64,000 nucleotides of DNA from Brevundimonas terrae (GTDB taxonomy: Bacteria; Pseudomonadota; Alphaproteobacteria; Caulobacterales; Caulobacteraceae): the NCBI RefSeq assembly GCF_011761985.1, contig NZ_JAASQT010000001.1:310001-374000 (forward strand), written 5' to 3'. Below, one piece after another: positions 17,378-26,604 of this stretch. Position numbers and translations under genes: made by a program. The notes beneath the pieces are model-generated. The model was not told where the DNA came from. It made no database searches and saw only the letters and a list, made by a program, of their open reading frames with translations. How positions within the stretch are numbered: the stretch's first letter is position 1; each line of letters opens with the position of its first letter.

Positions 17378-18196
17378 TTAGCCTTCGGACGGTTTGGAAG
17401 GCTGGTCCTTGTTTTCCGCCGCGGCTTTGGCCGCCAACTTGGCCAGCACACGACCACGGCCCTTGGCCAGCGCATGGATCACACCACGGAAGGTGGCCAC
17501 TTCCTGCTCGCTAAAGCTAGCGCGCCCCAACATGACCCGCAGGTTCTGGCTCATGGAGCGCTTCTTCTCGGGCGGGTGGAAGAAGCCGCCATTATCCAGC
17601 TCTGCCTCCAGATGCTCGTACATGCCGATCAGCAGCTCATTGGCCGCCGGTGGCTCTGCCTCGCGGAAACGCGGCGGCGGGGCATCGAGGATCAGGGTGC
17701 GCCACTCATAGGCATTGATCGCCACGGCCTGTGCCAGATTCAGTGACTGGTGGCGCGGATCGATCGGAATGGTGGTGATGCCCGCGCAAAGGGCAATATC
17801 CGAGGTCTCCAGTCCGGCACGCTCTCCGCCAAACAGCAGACCGCATTTCAGGCCCGATGCCGTCTCGTCATACAGGACGCGGGCACTCTCGCGCGGCGTG
17901 CGCACCGGCTGGCGTGTCTCGCGCGGACGGGCGGTGGTGGCGAACACCACGTTCAGGTCGCTGATGGCGTCGGCCACCGTATCGAACACCTTGATACCGT
18001 CCAGCACCCAGTCGGCACCGGACGCCGTCGCCCAGGCCCGTTCCTGCGGCCAGCCATCGCGCGGATTGACCAGACGCAGTTCCGACAGACCGAAATTGGC
18101 CATGACACGCGCCACCGAACCGATGTTGTCGGCCAGTTGCGAGCGGTCGAGAATGACGACCGGCGGCGTAAGGGGGCTGGGGGTGTGTTCGCTCAT
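17378..18196 (-). CDS. trmJ: tRNA (cytidine/uridine-2'-O)-methyltransferase TrmJ-like (SPOUT family)
   Basis: 272 residues from MSEHTPSPL. The N-terminal segment (ILDRSQLADNIGSVARVMANFG) and the knot motifs (LLFGGERAGLETSDI, TIPIDPRHQSLNLAQAVAI) are those of SpoU/TrmH-type methyltransferases of the TrmJ group, which methylate position 32 of tRNAs. The C-terminal extension is Lys/Ala-rich. A longer in-frame start exists at 18307, but AAGGAAG lies just upstream of 18196. Convergent with the patatin gene, 6 bp between stops. Confidence 0.88.
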   Translation of the reverse strand: MSEHTPSPLTPPVVILDRSQLADNIGSVARVMANFGLSELRLVNPRDGWPQERAWATASGADWVLDGIKVFDTVADAISDLNVVFATTARPRETRQPVRTPRESARVLYDETASGLKCGLLFGGERAGLETSDIALCAGITTIPIDPRHQSLNLAQAVAINAYEWRTLILDAPPPRFREAEPPAANELLIGMYEHLEAELDNGGFFHPPEKKRSMSQNLRVMLGRASFSEQEVATFRGVIHALAKGRGRVLAKLAAKAAAENKDQPSKPSEG

Positions 18197-18217
18197 AGCC
18201 GCTTCCTTAAACGCGAA

Positions 18218-18245
18218 GACCGCCCCTGCGAAGGCAGGAGCGGTC
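18218..18245 (-). terminator. Probable terminator behind the S1/P1 nuclease gene
   Basis: Minus-strand hairpin GACCGCTCCTGC / GCAGGGGCGGTC with a CTTC loop and one G-T pair. The T run is weak (TTCGCGTTT), so efficiency is uncertain. Confidence 0.55.
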
Positions 18246-18279
18246 CCGTTCATCATAATTGACGAAAGTTTCGTCCGAT

Positions 18280-19311
18280 TTAGTCTTCGCCGACCAGAGC
18301 CACCCACGGATCGACGCTACCTGCCTCGACCTCGGCCACCTTGACCGCTGGCCAGCCGACGGCGGCCGTGCCCGACACATTCCACGCCGCCACCGTAAAG
18401 TCGCGGACCTGTTCGGCCCCTGCGGCCAGACGCTCGTTCACAAAGGCAATACCGCGCGGATCGGTGCCATCAAAGGCCCCGTCCTTCTCCATGCGATAGA
18501 AGGGAATAACCGTGCCCAGCGTGGTGTTCAAAAACGTACCGGTGCGGGCGCGAACATCAAAGCCTTCGACATTCAGCGGTGCCATTGCCGCCGATACCGT
18601 CGCCGGATTCAGGTTGCGCGAGGTAAAGGCCCCTTCAAACTGGCCGTGTGTGCGGCGCGAGGTCGTAAAGCCTTCGGGATTGGTTTCACCGCCCCAGCCA
18701 TTGAAGTGGATGGTCGTGTGGTGCGGCTGGGACGCGTCGCCCAGATAGTGGCTGAGGACGCCGATATCGCGCAGGATCAGTTGTTCGCGGCGCAGGCGGT
18801 CGGCACGATACCATTCGCGCTTGGCCAGATCGGTTTCACGCGCTTCGGCAGCGTTCAGCACGCGCCAATAGGCAAAGTCGCGTTCCAGGTTTTGCCACGC
18901 ATCCATGATCGCATAGGGCAGATAACCGGCCTTATCGACATCCAGACCCGCCTTGGTCAGGGCCGCATCATATTCCGACTTAAGGCGTGGCAACTGGTCC
19001 ATCGTCATGCCGCGATGGTCCATCACACGGCCTGCATCATCCATGTCGACAAAGTGTGCCGTGTCGCGCTCGCGGTCGTGCGGTTGGCCCGCACCCTTCC
19101 AGCGGTCCGGCTCGCGCGAATATTCACCCACATCCGATGCAGCCCCCGGCGAACGCAGGAAGGCCGGCAGGGTGTCCGGCAGGGCGCGCATGGCGGTAAC
19201 GCCGATCACGCGGTGCCCCGAAGCCCCCCAGGCCACGACCTGCGCGGCAGGCACAGCCACCAGCATCAGGGCGGCAGCGGCAGAAATCATCAGGTGCTTG
19301 GTGGATCGCAT
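18280..19311 (-). CDS. Secreted S1/P1 nuclease family protein
   Basis: 343 residues with a signal peptide that would be cleaved before Trp (VVA/WGASGHR). In S1/P1 nucleases the new N-terminal Trp is itself a zinc ligand, so this placement fits well. Further zinc ligands are in RDTAHFVDMD and in LSHYLGDASQPHHTTIHF. The family cleaves single-stranded nucleic acids or 3'-phosphomonoesters, here in the periplasm or outside. Seen alone; a role in phosphate or nucleotide scavenging is inference. Confidence 0.87.
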   Translation of the reverse strand: MRSTKHLMISAAAALMLVAVPAAQVVAWGASGHRVIGVTAMRALPDTLPAFLRSPGAASDVGEYSREPDRWKGAGQPHDRERDTAHFVDMDDAGRVMDHRGMTMDQLPRLKSEYDAALTKAGLDVDKAGYLPYAIMDAWQNLERDFAYWRVLNAAEARETDLAKREWYRADRLRREQLILRDIGVLSHYLGDASQPHHTTIHFNGWGGETNPEGFTTSRRTHGQFEGAFTSRNLNPATVSAAMAPLNVEGFDVRARTGTFLNTTLGTVIPFYRMEKDGAFDGTDPRGIAFVNERLAAGAEQVRDFTVAAWNVSGTAAVGWPAVKVAEVEAGSVDPWVALVGED

Positions 19312-19724
19312 GGCGAACTCCGGTGGATAGGGTCAAATCGTGTGCTGATTTATCCCATTCGGACACAGCCCGCCACCGATGCGCTTCATACACCTGTGGT
19401 TGCGCTCGAAATTCGTCGATTAAAGAAACACCAAAGCCGAGAATATTTGCTCTTACGAACTGAAATCTTCGCAATAAAGCTTTCACAGACGCGTGATAAG
19501 AAAATTTACATGAGATGATTGCGGCAAAAAGATTAGCAATATCACTCAATACTGTATTCATTACCGCGCCCTATTCTGAACAGACGCGGCGATGTGCTGT
19601 TACAATGCCTAGTAAAATTGCGACCTTCCTCTCGATCAACTCATTTGACACGACTTTGACACATTTCGTCGTCAAAAGCGCTCTCGCCGGTGAGCGTGGT
19701 GCCGGTGCTGCTCATGTGAATTAG
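19312..19724. other. 413-bp intergenic region, AT-richer than surroundings
   Basis: Divergent spacer between the S1/P1 nuclease and the 3D-domain gene. No convincing coding frame; the overlapping open frames are short and shadow the neighbours. Two TTGACA elements occur close together near 19645-19665 upstream of the 3D-domain gene, but no good -10 box follows at the right spacing. Base composition drops in the middle of the spacer (about 19400-19660). Nothing else identified. Confidence 0.4.
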
Positions 19725-20291
19725 ATGCTGAATACGGTCGCCGCTCTGGCCGCCCTGTGGGCCCTGTCGTTCGCTGCTACTGGCGGACCTGTCCCCTATG
19801 AGACTGTTGTTGCAAACGAAATTGCTCCCGCATCTCTCGCAGCCGAAGTTGACACCGAAGCCGTCGCCGCCGTCGAAAACGCGGTGCTCAGCGACGAACA
19901 GCAAGAACATATGAGCGCCGAAGCCGACTGGCGCGCCTCGGCCCGCCTCTATCACGCAGGTGGTGGTGGCGCGACCGGTAACGATTCTCTCGGTTGCCGC
20001 CCGATTGCCATGCGTACCGTCGCCACCGACCCGCGCGTTATTCCGCGCCGCACCCGCCTGTTCATCCGTGAGACCGTGGGCCTGCAAATGGCAGACGGTA
20101 CCAAGCACGACGGCTACTGGTATGCTTCGGACACGGGCGGTGCCATCCGTGGCTCCAAGATCGACCTCTATACCGGCCATGGTCGCGGCTCGATGCGTCC
20201 GGCCATGCCGCTGAACATGAAGACCCTGACGGTTGTGGATGCCGGCGATTTCGAAGGTTGCCCGCCCGCCTGGGAAACCGCATCGAACTGA
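19725..20291 (+). CDS. Secreted 3D-domain protein
   Basis: 188 residues. An in-frame stop lies immediately before the ATG, so this is the earliest start. A hydrophobic N terminus (LNTVAALAALWALSFAATGG) should direct export. The C-terminal ~95 residues form a 3D domain, named for three aspartates: GCRPIAMRTVATDP, YASDTGGAIRGSKIDLYTG. This double-psi barrel is shared with MltA lytic transglycosylases and Rpf-type proteins, so cell-wall cleavage is plausible. The region in between is acidic and low complexity. A strong terminator follows. Confidence 0.85.
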   Translation: MLNTVAALAALWALSFAATGGPVPYETVVANEIAPASLAAEVDTEAVAAVENAVLSDEQQEHMSAEADWRASARLYHAGGGGATGNDSLGCRPIAMRTVATDPRVIPRRTRLFIRETVGLQMADGTKHDGYWYASDTGGAIRGSKIDLYTGHGRGSMRPAMPLNMKTLTVVDAGDFEGCPPAWETASN

Positions 20292-20306
20292 TCGATACCA
20301 AGATAC

Positions 20307-20345
20307 AAAAAAGGCCGCCGGAGCGATCCGGCGGCCTTTTTGTTT
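20307..20345. terminator. Bidirectional terminator
   Basis: Long stem AAAAGGCCGCCGGA / TCCGGCGGCCTTTT with a GCGA loop. A runs on the left and T runs on the right allow it to end both the 3D-domain gene and mscL on the opposite strand. Confidence 0.9.
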
Positions 20346-20361
20346 GTCTCGAAGCCACCGC

Positions 20362-20763
20362 TTAAGGGCGCTTTTTCAACTCGTCACGGATTTCAGCCAG
20401 CAGAGCCTCGGTAGCCGAGGGTGCAGCCGGTGCCTCTTCCTGCGTGCGACGCAGCTTGTTCACCACCTTGACCATCATGAAGATGACGAAGGCCACGATC
20501 AGGAACTGGATACAGGTGTTGATAAACGCACCGTATTCGATCACCGCCGGATCGCCCGTCGGGTTCGTCGGATTGACCGGCAGCGTGTATTTCAGGGCGG
20601 CAAAATCTACACCGCCAATCAGCCAGCCAATCGGCGGCATGACAATCTGGTCCACCAGGCTGGTAACGATCTTGCCGAAGGCCCCGCCGATGATGACACC
20701 GACAGCCAGATCGACAACGTTGCCGCGTGCGATGAATTCCTTGAATTCGCTACCAAGACTCAT
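20362..20763 (-). CDS. mscL: Large-conductance mechanosensitive channel
   Basis: 133 residues, normal for MscL. N-terminal amphipathic helix ([25 protein letters not shown]), the pore helix with its conserved small residues, a periplasmic loop, a second membrane helix ([18 protein letters not shown]) and a cytoplasmic C-terminal helix. Forms a homopentamer in the inner membrane that releases solutes at hypo-osmotic shock. Confidence 0.97.
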   Translation of the reverse strand: MSLGSEFKEFIARGNVVDLAVGVIIGGAFGKIVTSLVDQIVMPPIGWLIGGVDFAALKYTLPVNPTNPTGDPAVIEYGAFINTCIQFLIVAFVIFMMVKVVNKLRRTQEEAPAAPSATEALLAEIRDELKKRP

Positions 20764-20828
20764 TGATTTGCTCCTTTAGGCGGGCGCGGCATCGACCGCA
20801 CCAGAATCTGTTCCCCCTATAGGGAAGA

Positions 20829-21119
20829 TCAGGCGTCGCCAGAAGCGTTCAGACGCACCCTTAGTTCCTTGCCGCTTTTGAAAAACGGTACGGCCTTGGC
20901 CGGAACTTCTACGGTTTCACCAGTGCGCGGGTTGCGGCCGGAACGGGCCGGACGGCTGCGTACAGAAAACGCGCCAAACCCCCGAAGCTCTACCCGCCCG
21001 CCCTCGGACAAGGCACCGGTCATTTGTCCAAGAATGACGTTTACCACGCGTTCGACTTCGGCATGCGTGAGATGGAGATTCTCTGCTGCCAGCTTCTCGA
21101 TCAGTTCGGACTTGATCAT
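20829..21119 (-). CDS. ihfB: Integration host factor subunit beta
   Basis: 96 residues from [17 protein letters not shown] fold with the DNA-contacting arm [15 protein letters not shown] and FFKSGKELR near the C terminus. IHF-beta pairs with IHF-alpha to bend DNA at promoters and recombination sites. The gene lies downstream of rpsA, as in many proteobacteria. An upstream in-frame extension to 21158 is not supported by the family alignment. Confidence 0.93.
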   Translation of the reverse strand: MIKSELIEKLAAENLHLTHAEVERVVNVILGQMTGALSEGGRVELRGFGAFSVRSRPARSGRNPRTGETVEVPAKAVPFFKSGKELRVRLNASGDA

Positions 21120-21270
21120 ACAGGCCCCCGTCTGTGTCTCGGCTGGCCCATTCGCCATCCTCGGTACAGCACCTAAACACCTGATGACCTTGGAAGAAAG
21201 AGGAAAATCGCATCTCAGATAACGATTTTCTGCGATTAACCTCTAAATCCGCTCCGTAAGCGCACGGCAA

Positions 21271-21302
21271 AGAAAAGGGCGACCGGATTGCTCCGGCCGC
21301 CC
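21271..21302 (-). terminator. Terminator of rpsA
   Basis: Minus-strand stem GGGCGGCCGGA / TCCGGTCGCCC with a GCAA loop and a TTTTCTTTG tail. It separates rpsA from ihfB. Confidence 0.85.
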
Positions 21303-21355
21303 TCGTCATTTCCCGACTATGGCCTTGAGGGCCACAGCCTTGGTCGCTTCAGGAC

Positions 21356-23053
21356 TTAGTCCTTCGAGGCGTTCTTCAGGGCTGCGCCCAGAATGTCGCC
21401 CAGCGAAGCGCCCGATTCCGACGAACCGAACTGCTCGATGGCTTCTTGCTCGTCCTTCATTTCGAGTGCCTTGACCGACACCGAGACGCGGCGCGTGGCC
21501 TTGTCAACGGCAGTGATCATAGCGTCGATACGATCGCCAACCGAGAAGCGTTCCGGACGCTGCTCGTTACGGTCGCGCGACAGGTCCGACTTGCGGATGA
21601 AGGCGGTGACCAGAGCGTCGTCTTCACCGAACTTGACTTCGATGCCGCCGGTTTCGATAGCCGAAACGGTGACGGTGATCTGTTGGCCACGCTTGTAGAC
21701 GTCGCCTTCCATCGGGTCAGCGCCCAGTTGCTTGACGCCCAGCGAGACGCGTTCTTTCTCGATGTCGACATCAAGAACCTTGGCCTTGATGACTTCACCC
21801 TTGCGGTAACGCTGGATGGCTTCTTCGCCCGACACGTTCCAGTCCAGGTCCGACAGGTGGACCATGCCGTCGATGTCGTTGTCCAGGCCGACGAACAGGC
21901 CGAACTCGGTGGCGTTCTTGACTTCACCTTCGACGGTCGAACCGACCGGGTGAGCTTCAACGAAAGCTTCCCACGGGTTGGCTTGAGCTTGCTTCAGGCC
22001 CAGCGAGATACGGCGCTTGGCGCTGTCGACGTCCAGAACGATGACGTCCACTTCTTGCGAGGTGGAGACGATCTTGCCCGGGTGGACGTTCTTCTTGGTC
22101 CAGGACATTTCCGAAACGTGGACCAGACCTTCAACACCGGCTTCCAGCTCAACGAATGCGCCGTAGTCAGTGATGTTGGTGATGCGACCGGTGTACTTGG
22201 CGCCGACCGGGTACTTGGCTTCAACACCATCCCACGGATCCGACTGCAGTTGCTTCATGCCCAGCGAGATACGTTGGGTGTCCGGGTTGATCTTGACGAT
22301 CTGGACCTTGACGGTGTCGCCAACAGCCAGGACTTGCGACGGATGCGACACGCGCTTCCACGACATGTCGGTGACGTGCAGCAGGCCGTCGATGCCGCCC
22401 AGGTCAACGAACGCACCGTAATCGGTGATGTTCTTGACGACGCCTTCACGGATTTCACCCTCGGCCAGCTGACCAACCAGCTCGGTGCGCTGTTCGGCGC
22501 GGGCTTCTTCCAGGATCGCACGGCGCGAAACAACGATGTTGCCGCGCGGACGGTCCATTTTCAGGATGGCGAACGGTTGTTCCTTGCCCATCAGCGGGGT
22601 GACGTCGCGAACCGGACGGATGTCGACTTGCGAACCCGGCAGGAAGGCCGAAGCGCCGCCCAGATCGACAGTGAAACCACCCTTGACGCGGCCGACGATA
22701 GCACCGTTGACCGGCTGACCTTCGGCGAAGACGGCTTCCAGACGGGTCCAGGCTTCTTCGCGGCGAGCCTTGTCGCGGCTGATGACGGCTTCACCCAGAG
22801 CGTTTTCAACGCGTTCCAGGTAAACTTCGACGTTGTCGCCGACCTTCGGAAGGACAGCGCCTTCGCCTTGACCGAATTCGCGCATGGCGATGCGGCCTTC
22901 GGTTTTCAGGCCAACGTCGATGATGACGATGTCTTTTTCGATGCCGACAACGCGACCGTGAACGACTTGGCCTTCGCCAAGATCGCGGCCTTGCAGTTGT
23001 TCGTCGAGCAGAGCGGCGAAATCATCGCGAGTGGGGTTAAAGGTATCGGTCAT
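21356..23053 (-). CDS. rpsA: 30S ribosomal protein S1
   Basis: 565 residues from MTDTFNPTRDDF. Six S1 RNA-binding domains in tandem, the middle ones with the typical YGAFVDLGGIDGLLHVTDMSW pattern (repeated as YGAFVELEAGVEGLVH and FGLFVGLDNDIDGMVH). S1 helps the 30S subunit bind and unwind mRNA leaders. Codon use is strongly biased, as expected for a highly expressed gene, and creates a long open frame on the other strand that is not a gene. It lies downstream of cmk with a 231-bp gap. Confidence 0.97.
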   Translation of the reverse strand: MTDTFNPTRDDFAALLDEQLQGRDLGEGQVVHGRVVGIEKDIVIIDVGLKTEGRIAMREFGQGEGAVLPKVGDNVEVYLERVENALGEAVISRDKARREEAWTRLEAVFAEGQPVNGAIVGRVKGGFTVDLGGASAFLPGSQVDIRPVRDVTPLMGKEQPFAILKMDRPRGNIVVSRRAILEEARAEQRTELVGQLAEGEIREGVVKNITDYGAFVDLGGIDGLLHVTDMSWKRVSHPSQVLAVGDTVKVQIVKINPDTQRISLGMKQLQSDPWDGVEAKYPVGAKYTGRITNITDYGAFVELEAGVEGLVHVSEMSWTKKNVHPGKIVSTSQEVDVIVLDVDSAKRRISLGLKQAQANPWEAFVEAHPVGSTVEGEVKNATEFGLFVGLDNDIDGMVHLSDLDWNVSGEEAIQRYRKGEVIKAKVLDVDIEKERVSLGVKQLGADPMEGDVYKRGQQITVTVSAIETGGIEVKFGEDDALVTAFIRKSDLSRDRNEQRPERFSVGDRIDAMITAVDKATRRVSVSVKALEMKDEQEAIEQFGSSESGASLGDILGAALKNASKD

Positions 23054-23284
23054 ATGACTCTTGGGGTTGATGGGAATGGGTCTTTGCGAACAACAGCTTC
23101 GAAAAGCGGCGCGCACGCGAAGGGGGTGAAGAGTTTGGGTAGAAATCGTGTCGATACGAGGCGCGCAAATAGGCGGCTTGAAAGCCCGTAACGCCCGCGG
23201 TTCTCGAGGTTCAACGCGTTGGATTTGCTAAAGAACTGCGGTTCCGATCCGGCGGACCTGTCCTCGACAGGCGGGCCGTTATGA

Positions 23285-23935
23285 TCAGACGCCGTGCTTA
23301 GCGCGCGCTGTCTCGACGATACGGCGGGCCGCATCGAAGGCGGCCTCTATACCCATTTCAGTCGTATCCAGCAAGATAGCGTCGTCAGCTTGTACCATCG
23401 GCGCGGAATCGCGACCGGCATCACGGGCATCGCGCTTGCGGATATCGGCCAGCATTTCTTCAAACGATATCAGGATGCCGCGCGCATTCAGCTGTTTCCA
23501 GCGGCGCTCGGCCCGCACTTCGGCAGAGGCTGTCACAAACAGTTTCGCATGGGCATCTGGCGCGATCACCGTGCCGATGTCGCGACCATCCAGCACTGCA
23601 CCACCATCTTGGGCGGCAAAGTCCTGTTGCAGCTTCAGCAAAGCCTCGCGCACAGCCTTGTGGCCCGCCACGCGGCTGGCCGCCTCTCCGGCCTCGCCTG
23701 TGGTCAGACGCACATCGTCCGAAAGGCCCTCGGCCTTCAGTTTGCGCGCGACCTCGCCGGCCACAGCCTCGTCGTCCAGATCACCACCGGCATCCAGCAC
23801 ACCCATGCCCACAGCACGGTACAGCAGCCCCGTATCCAGATAGGGCAGGCCATAATGATCGGCCAGACGCGAGGCGATCGTACCCTTGCCGGATGCGGCA
23901 GGACCATCAACGGCGATGACGAGGGACTGTGTCAG
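23285..23935 (-). CDS. cmk: Cytidylate kinase, apparently starting at CTG
   Basis: Phosphorylates CMP and dCMP with ATP. The Walker A loop is AVDGPAASGKGT near the N terminus; DTGLLYRAVG, GRDIGTVIAPDA and RKRDARDAGR are further family motifs. Between an in-frame TAG at 23950-23948 and the P-loop there is no ATG, GTG or TTG. A CTG at 23935-23933 overlaps the stop of the upstream small gene as CTGA, exactly like the ATGA couplings seen elsewhere in this window, and gives a 216-residue protein of normal length. An AGAAAG element lies 8 bp upstream. The first downstream ATG (23812) would lose the P-loop. A sequencing error remains possible. Confidence 0.9.
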   Translation of the reverse strand: MTQSLVIAVDGPAASGKGTIASRLADHYGLPYLDTGLLYRAVGMGVLDAGGDLDDEAVAGEVARKLKAEGLSDDVRLTTGEAGEAASRVAGHKAVREALLKLQQDFAAQDGGAVLDGRDIGTVIAPDAHAKLFVTASAEVRAERRWKQLNARGILISFEEMLADIRKRDARDAGRDSAPMVQADDAILLDTTEMGIEAAFDAARRIVETARAKHGV

Positions 23936-24222
23936 GATACTGACTTTCTAGAAAAGGCTTGGAAGGCAGCAAACAGGCAGATCACGGCCAATCCTGCTGC
24001 CAGTAAAATAGAGAGCCCGAAAAAGCCGTTTAGGCCCCAAAATACAAGAGGGTTCTCGCTAACATCGATGTCCGGACCACGCCGGTTACGGATTGATCCG
24101 CGCTCAAGAATATCCAGAAACCCGCGCGCGCCCTCGAAAACGCACCATGACAAGAACCCGAAGGCCGCCCGCGACGTGACGATGTCACGCCATGGGCGGC
24201 CTTTGTTTTTTCGGGGGCTCAT
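23932..24222 (-). CDS. Small membrane protein of unknown function between aroA and cmk
   Basis: 96 residues from MSPRKNKGRPWRD (a longer start at 24258 would overlap aroA). A basic N terminus, a middle with GARGFLDILERG, and one membrane segment near the C terminus (GLNGFFGLSILLAAGLAVICLFAAF). It lies 19 bp behind the aroA stop, and its TGA overlaps the proposed cmk CTG, so it is probably translated in the aroA-cmk operon. No family recognised. Confidence 0.7.
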   Translation of the reverse strand: MSPRKNKGRPWRDIVTSRAAFGFLSWCVFEGARGFLDILERGSIRNRRGPDIDVSENPLVFWGLNGFFGLSILLAAGLAVICLFAAFQAFSRKSVS

Positions 24223-24241
24223 CACGATACAGCTATCGGCT

Positions 24242-25555
24242 TCACGCGATCTTGGCACCCAACCCGTTCATCAGAGCGACAAAACCGGGGAAGGACGTGG
24301 CGATCATTTCAGGATCACGCACAGCCACCGGATGTTCCGCAGCAAGGCCTAGCACCAGATGGCTCATGGCAATGCGGTGATCGTGGGCGGTATCCACCGT
24401 GGCCCCGCCCTTGACCGGACCACCGGTGACGACAAAGCCTTCGGGCTCTTCCTCGACCTCAACGCCGCATGCCCGCAGACCCGCCACCATCAGGGCGATG
24501 CGGTCGCTTTCTTTCACGCGCATCTCGCCAATGCCGCGCATCACCGTCTGCCCCTCGGCAAAGGCGGCGGTGGCGGCAAGGACCGGATATTCGTCGATCA
24601 TGGCTGCGGCGCGCATTTCCGGCACCACAATGCCCTTCAGCCTGGAATAACGGGCCGTCACATCACCGACCTCCTCGCCACCCGCCATCTGGCGATTGGT
24701 GATGGTCAGATCCGCGCCCATATCGATCCATGTGTCGAACAGGGCCGCGCGCAACGGGTTCAGCATCACGCCTTCTACCGTCACTTCCGAGCCCGGCACG
24801 ATCAGGGCTGCCGCCAGCGGGAAGGCCGCAGACGACGGATCGCCCGGCACCGATACCGAAGTGCCGCGCAAGGACTGACCGCCCTCCAGCGCGATCACCC
24901 AGCCCTCGCCGACCTCCTGCACATCCACCTTGGCCCCGAAGGCCACCAGCATACGCTCGGTATGGTCACGGCTCTTTTCCGGCTCGGTAATACGGGTGGT
25001 GCCCGAGGCATTCAAAGCTGCCAGCAGGATGGCCGACTTGATCTGTGCCGAGGCGACGCTCTGCACATAGTCGATGGCCGTCAGCTTGCCGCCCTTGACC
25101 TCTACCGGCAGACGATCCTCGTCCAGCTTCCAGTCAAACCGCGCGCCCATCGAGGCCAGAGGCCCGGTCACACGCTTCATCGGGCGCTTGCGCAAAGACA
25201 CATCGCCATCAAAGGTCACATTGACCGGATATCCGGCCACCGCCCCCATCAACAGACGCACGCCGGTTCCGGCATTGCCACAGTCGATCGTGTCGTTCGG
25301 CGATTGCAGACGGCCCTTGCCGGTCACCTTCCAGTGACCCTGACCGAATTTTTCAACCTTGGCCCCCAGCGAGGCCATAGCCCGCGCCGTGGCCAGAATA
25401 TCGTCGCCTTCCAGTAGCCCGTCGATCTCGGTCACACCTTCGGCCATAGCGCCAAAGATGAGACTTCTGTGAGAGATAGACTTATCTCCGGGAGCCTTCA
25501 CCGCCCCCTTCAGGGAGGGACTTGGGGACGCAATAAAGGTCTTGGATTCGCTCAC
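24242..25555 (-). CDS. aroA: 3-phosphoshikimate 1-carboxyvinyltransferase (EPSP synthase)
   Basis: 437 residues starting at GTG. Sixth step of the shikimate pathway, joining shikimate-3-phosphate and PEP. Motifs: [31 protein letters not shown], and SRDHTERML. The RDHTER form is of the class II type, while NAGTG keeps the Gly that class II glyphosate-tolerant enzymes often replace with Ala. First gene of an aroA-small gene-cmk operon and divergent from the TIGR02300 gene, a conserved alphaproteobacterial neighbourhood. Confidence 0.95.
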   Translation of the reverse strand: MSESKTFIASPSPSLKGAVKAPGDKSISHRSLIFGAMAEGVTEIDGLLEGDDILATARAMASLGAKVEKFGQGHWKVTGKGRLQSPNDTIDCGNAGTGVRLLMGAVAGYPVNVTFDGDVSLRKRPMKRVTGPLASMGARFDWKLDEDRLPVEVKGGKLTAIDYVQSVASAQIKSAILLAALNASGTTRITEPEKSRDHTERMLVAFGAKVDVQEVGEGWVIALEGGQSLRGTSVSVPGDPSSAAFPLAAALIVPGSEVTVEGVMLNPLRAALFDTWIDMGADLTITNRQMAGGEEVGDVTARYSRLKGIVVPEMRAAAMIDEYPVLAATAAFAEGQTVMRGIGEMRVKESDRIALMVAGLRACGVEVEEEPEGFVVTGGPVKGGATVDTAHDHRIAMSHLVLGLAAEHPVAVRDPEMIATSFPGFVALMNGLGAKIA

Positions 25556-25695
25556 CCGGCTACTCGGCTCCGATTACATCTGGAAAACAGGACGCAGGCG
25601 CGTCACATAAGGCTTTTGACAGTGGGCTCATCGGGTGGCAAGGGAGCCGACCGATTTCCCGAGTTTCAACTCCACTCCCGCCGAAGGTTTCATCC

Positions 25696-26154
25696 GTGGC
25701 TAATCCTGAACTGGGCCAAAAGCAGCTCTGCCCGAGCTGCCAGGCCAAATTCTACGACCTGAACCGTCGTCCGGCGCGTTGCCCCAAATGCGCAACCGAG
25801 TTCGACCCGATGGAAGAGGCTCTGAAGAGCCGTCGCGTCCGTCGTGGTGCCGGCTATGCTGCCGACGAAGAAGAAAATGAAGATCAAGTCGCCGACAAGT
25901 CGGCAGACGCCGAAGACGAAGAGGACGATGGCGAGGCCTCGACGCCCGAGATCGATCAGGAAGGCCACGAGCCGATCCTGACGCCGGACGATGACGACGC
26001 CGATCCTGTCGATGACGAAGCCAACCTCAACACCACAGACGGTGATGACGACGACGTTCTCGACGAAGATGACGACTCCGTACCCTTCATCGAAGACGAA
26101 GATGACGATGGTCTGGAAGAAGAACTGACCAAGCCGTCACTCGACGACGAATAA
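25696..26154 (+). CDS. FYDLN-acid family protein (TIGR02300)
   Basis: 152 residues from GTG. The N terminus has a zinc-ribbon-like CPSCQAKFYDLNRRPARCPKC, giving the family name; the remaining two thirds are almost entirely acidic (long Asp/Glu runs). This is a conserved alphaproteobacterial family of unknown function, usually divergent from aroA as here. The acidic tail could mimic nucleic acid or bind basic proteins; that is speculation. Confidence 0.92.
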   Translation: MANPELGQKQLCPSCQAKFYDLNRRPARCPKCATEFDPMEEALKSRRVRRGAGYAADEEENEDQVADKSADAEDEEDDGEASTPEIDQEGHEPILTPDDDDADPVDDEANLNTTDGDDDDVLDEDDDSVPFIEDEDDDGLEEELTKPSLDDE

Positions 26155-26160
26155 AAACAA

Positions 26161-26197
26161 GGTTCTGAAAACTAAGCGGAAAAAAGTTTTCAGAACC
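26161..26197. repeat. 13-bp perfect inverted repeat
   Basis: GGTTCTGAAAACT at 26161-26173 and AGTTTTCAGAACC at 26185-26197, 11-base loop, six bp behind the TIGR02300 stop codon. It can act as a transcript-end hairpin although no T run follows. Confidence 0.7.
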
Positions 26198-26202
26198 GCT
26201 TG

Positions 26203-26274
26203 ACCTTCCGGTCGGAACTCCCTAGTTTCCGCCACCTCGACGGGCCACAAGCCCGACGGGACCGACCGGAAGGT
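26203..26274. repeat. 13-bp inverted repeat with an inner hairpin upstream of tRNA-Ala
   Basis: ACCTTCCGGTCGG at 26203-26215 pairs with CCGACCGGAAGGT at 26262-26274; inside lies CGGGC-CACAA-GCCCG (26241-26255). It ends two bases before the tRNA 5' end, so in RNA it would be a leader structure next to the RNase P site. As DNA it could extrude a cruciform. Confidence 0.65.
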
Positions 26275-26276
26275 TC

Positions 26277-26352
<76 letters not shown>

Positions 26353-26354
26353 TA

Positions 26355-26388
26355 AACCCCTCGCTGGACCACAGCGGGGGGTTTTCCA
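26355..26388 (+). terminator. Terminator behind tRNA-Ala copy 1
   Basis: Stem AACCCCTCGCTG / CAGCGGGGGGTT (one G-T pair) followed by TTTTCC. It starts three bases after the CCA end. Confidence 0.85.
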
Positions 26389-26433
26389 TTTTATGAAGGC
26401 CCTGTTTTGGACTTTCACCCGACCAAACGGTCC

Positions 26434-26509
<76 letters not shown>

Positions 26510-26510
26510 T

Positions 26511-26549
26511 CAAAGGCCTCGCGGAACCCCCGCGGGGCCTTTGTCCTAT
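26511..26549 (+). terminator. Terminator behind tRNA-Ala copy 2
   Basis: Stem CAAAGGCC...CGCGG / CCGCG...GGCCTTTG, directly behind the CCA end; only a short TTTG follows, so it may also act on transcripts from the right. Confidence 0.7.
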
Positions 26550-26604
26550 CTGGCACCCGATCGGCTAGAGTGCCGCCTTCCTGACGATTCGCCGATGGCT
26601 CCCG

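Noticed and set aside
18259..19518. Open frame of 419 codons on the plus strand
   Set aside because: Antisense of the S1/P1 nuclease, no recognisable domain, no ribosome-binding site.
21446..23191. Long open frame (581 codons) on the plus strand across rpsA
   Set aside because: It mirrors the strongly codon-biased rpsA gene on the other strand and has no family motif; rpsA itself is certain.
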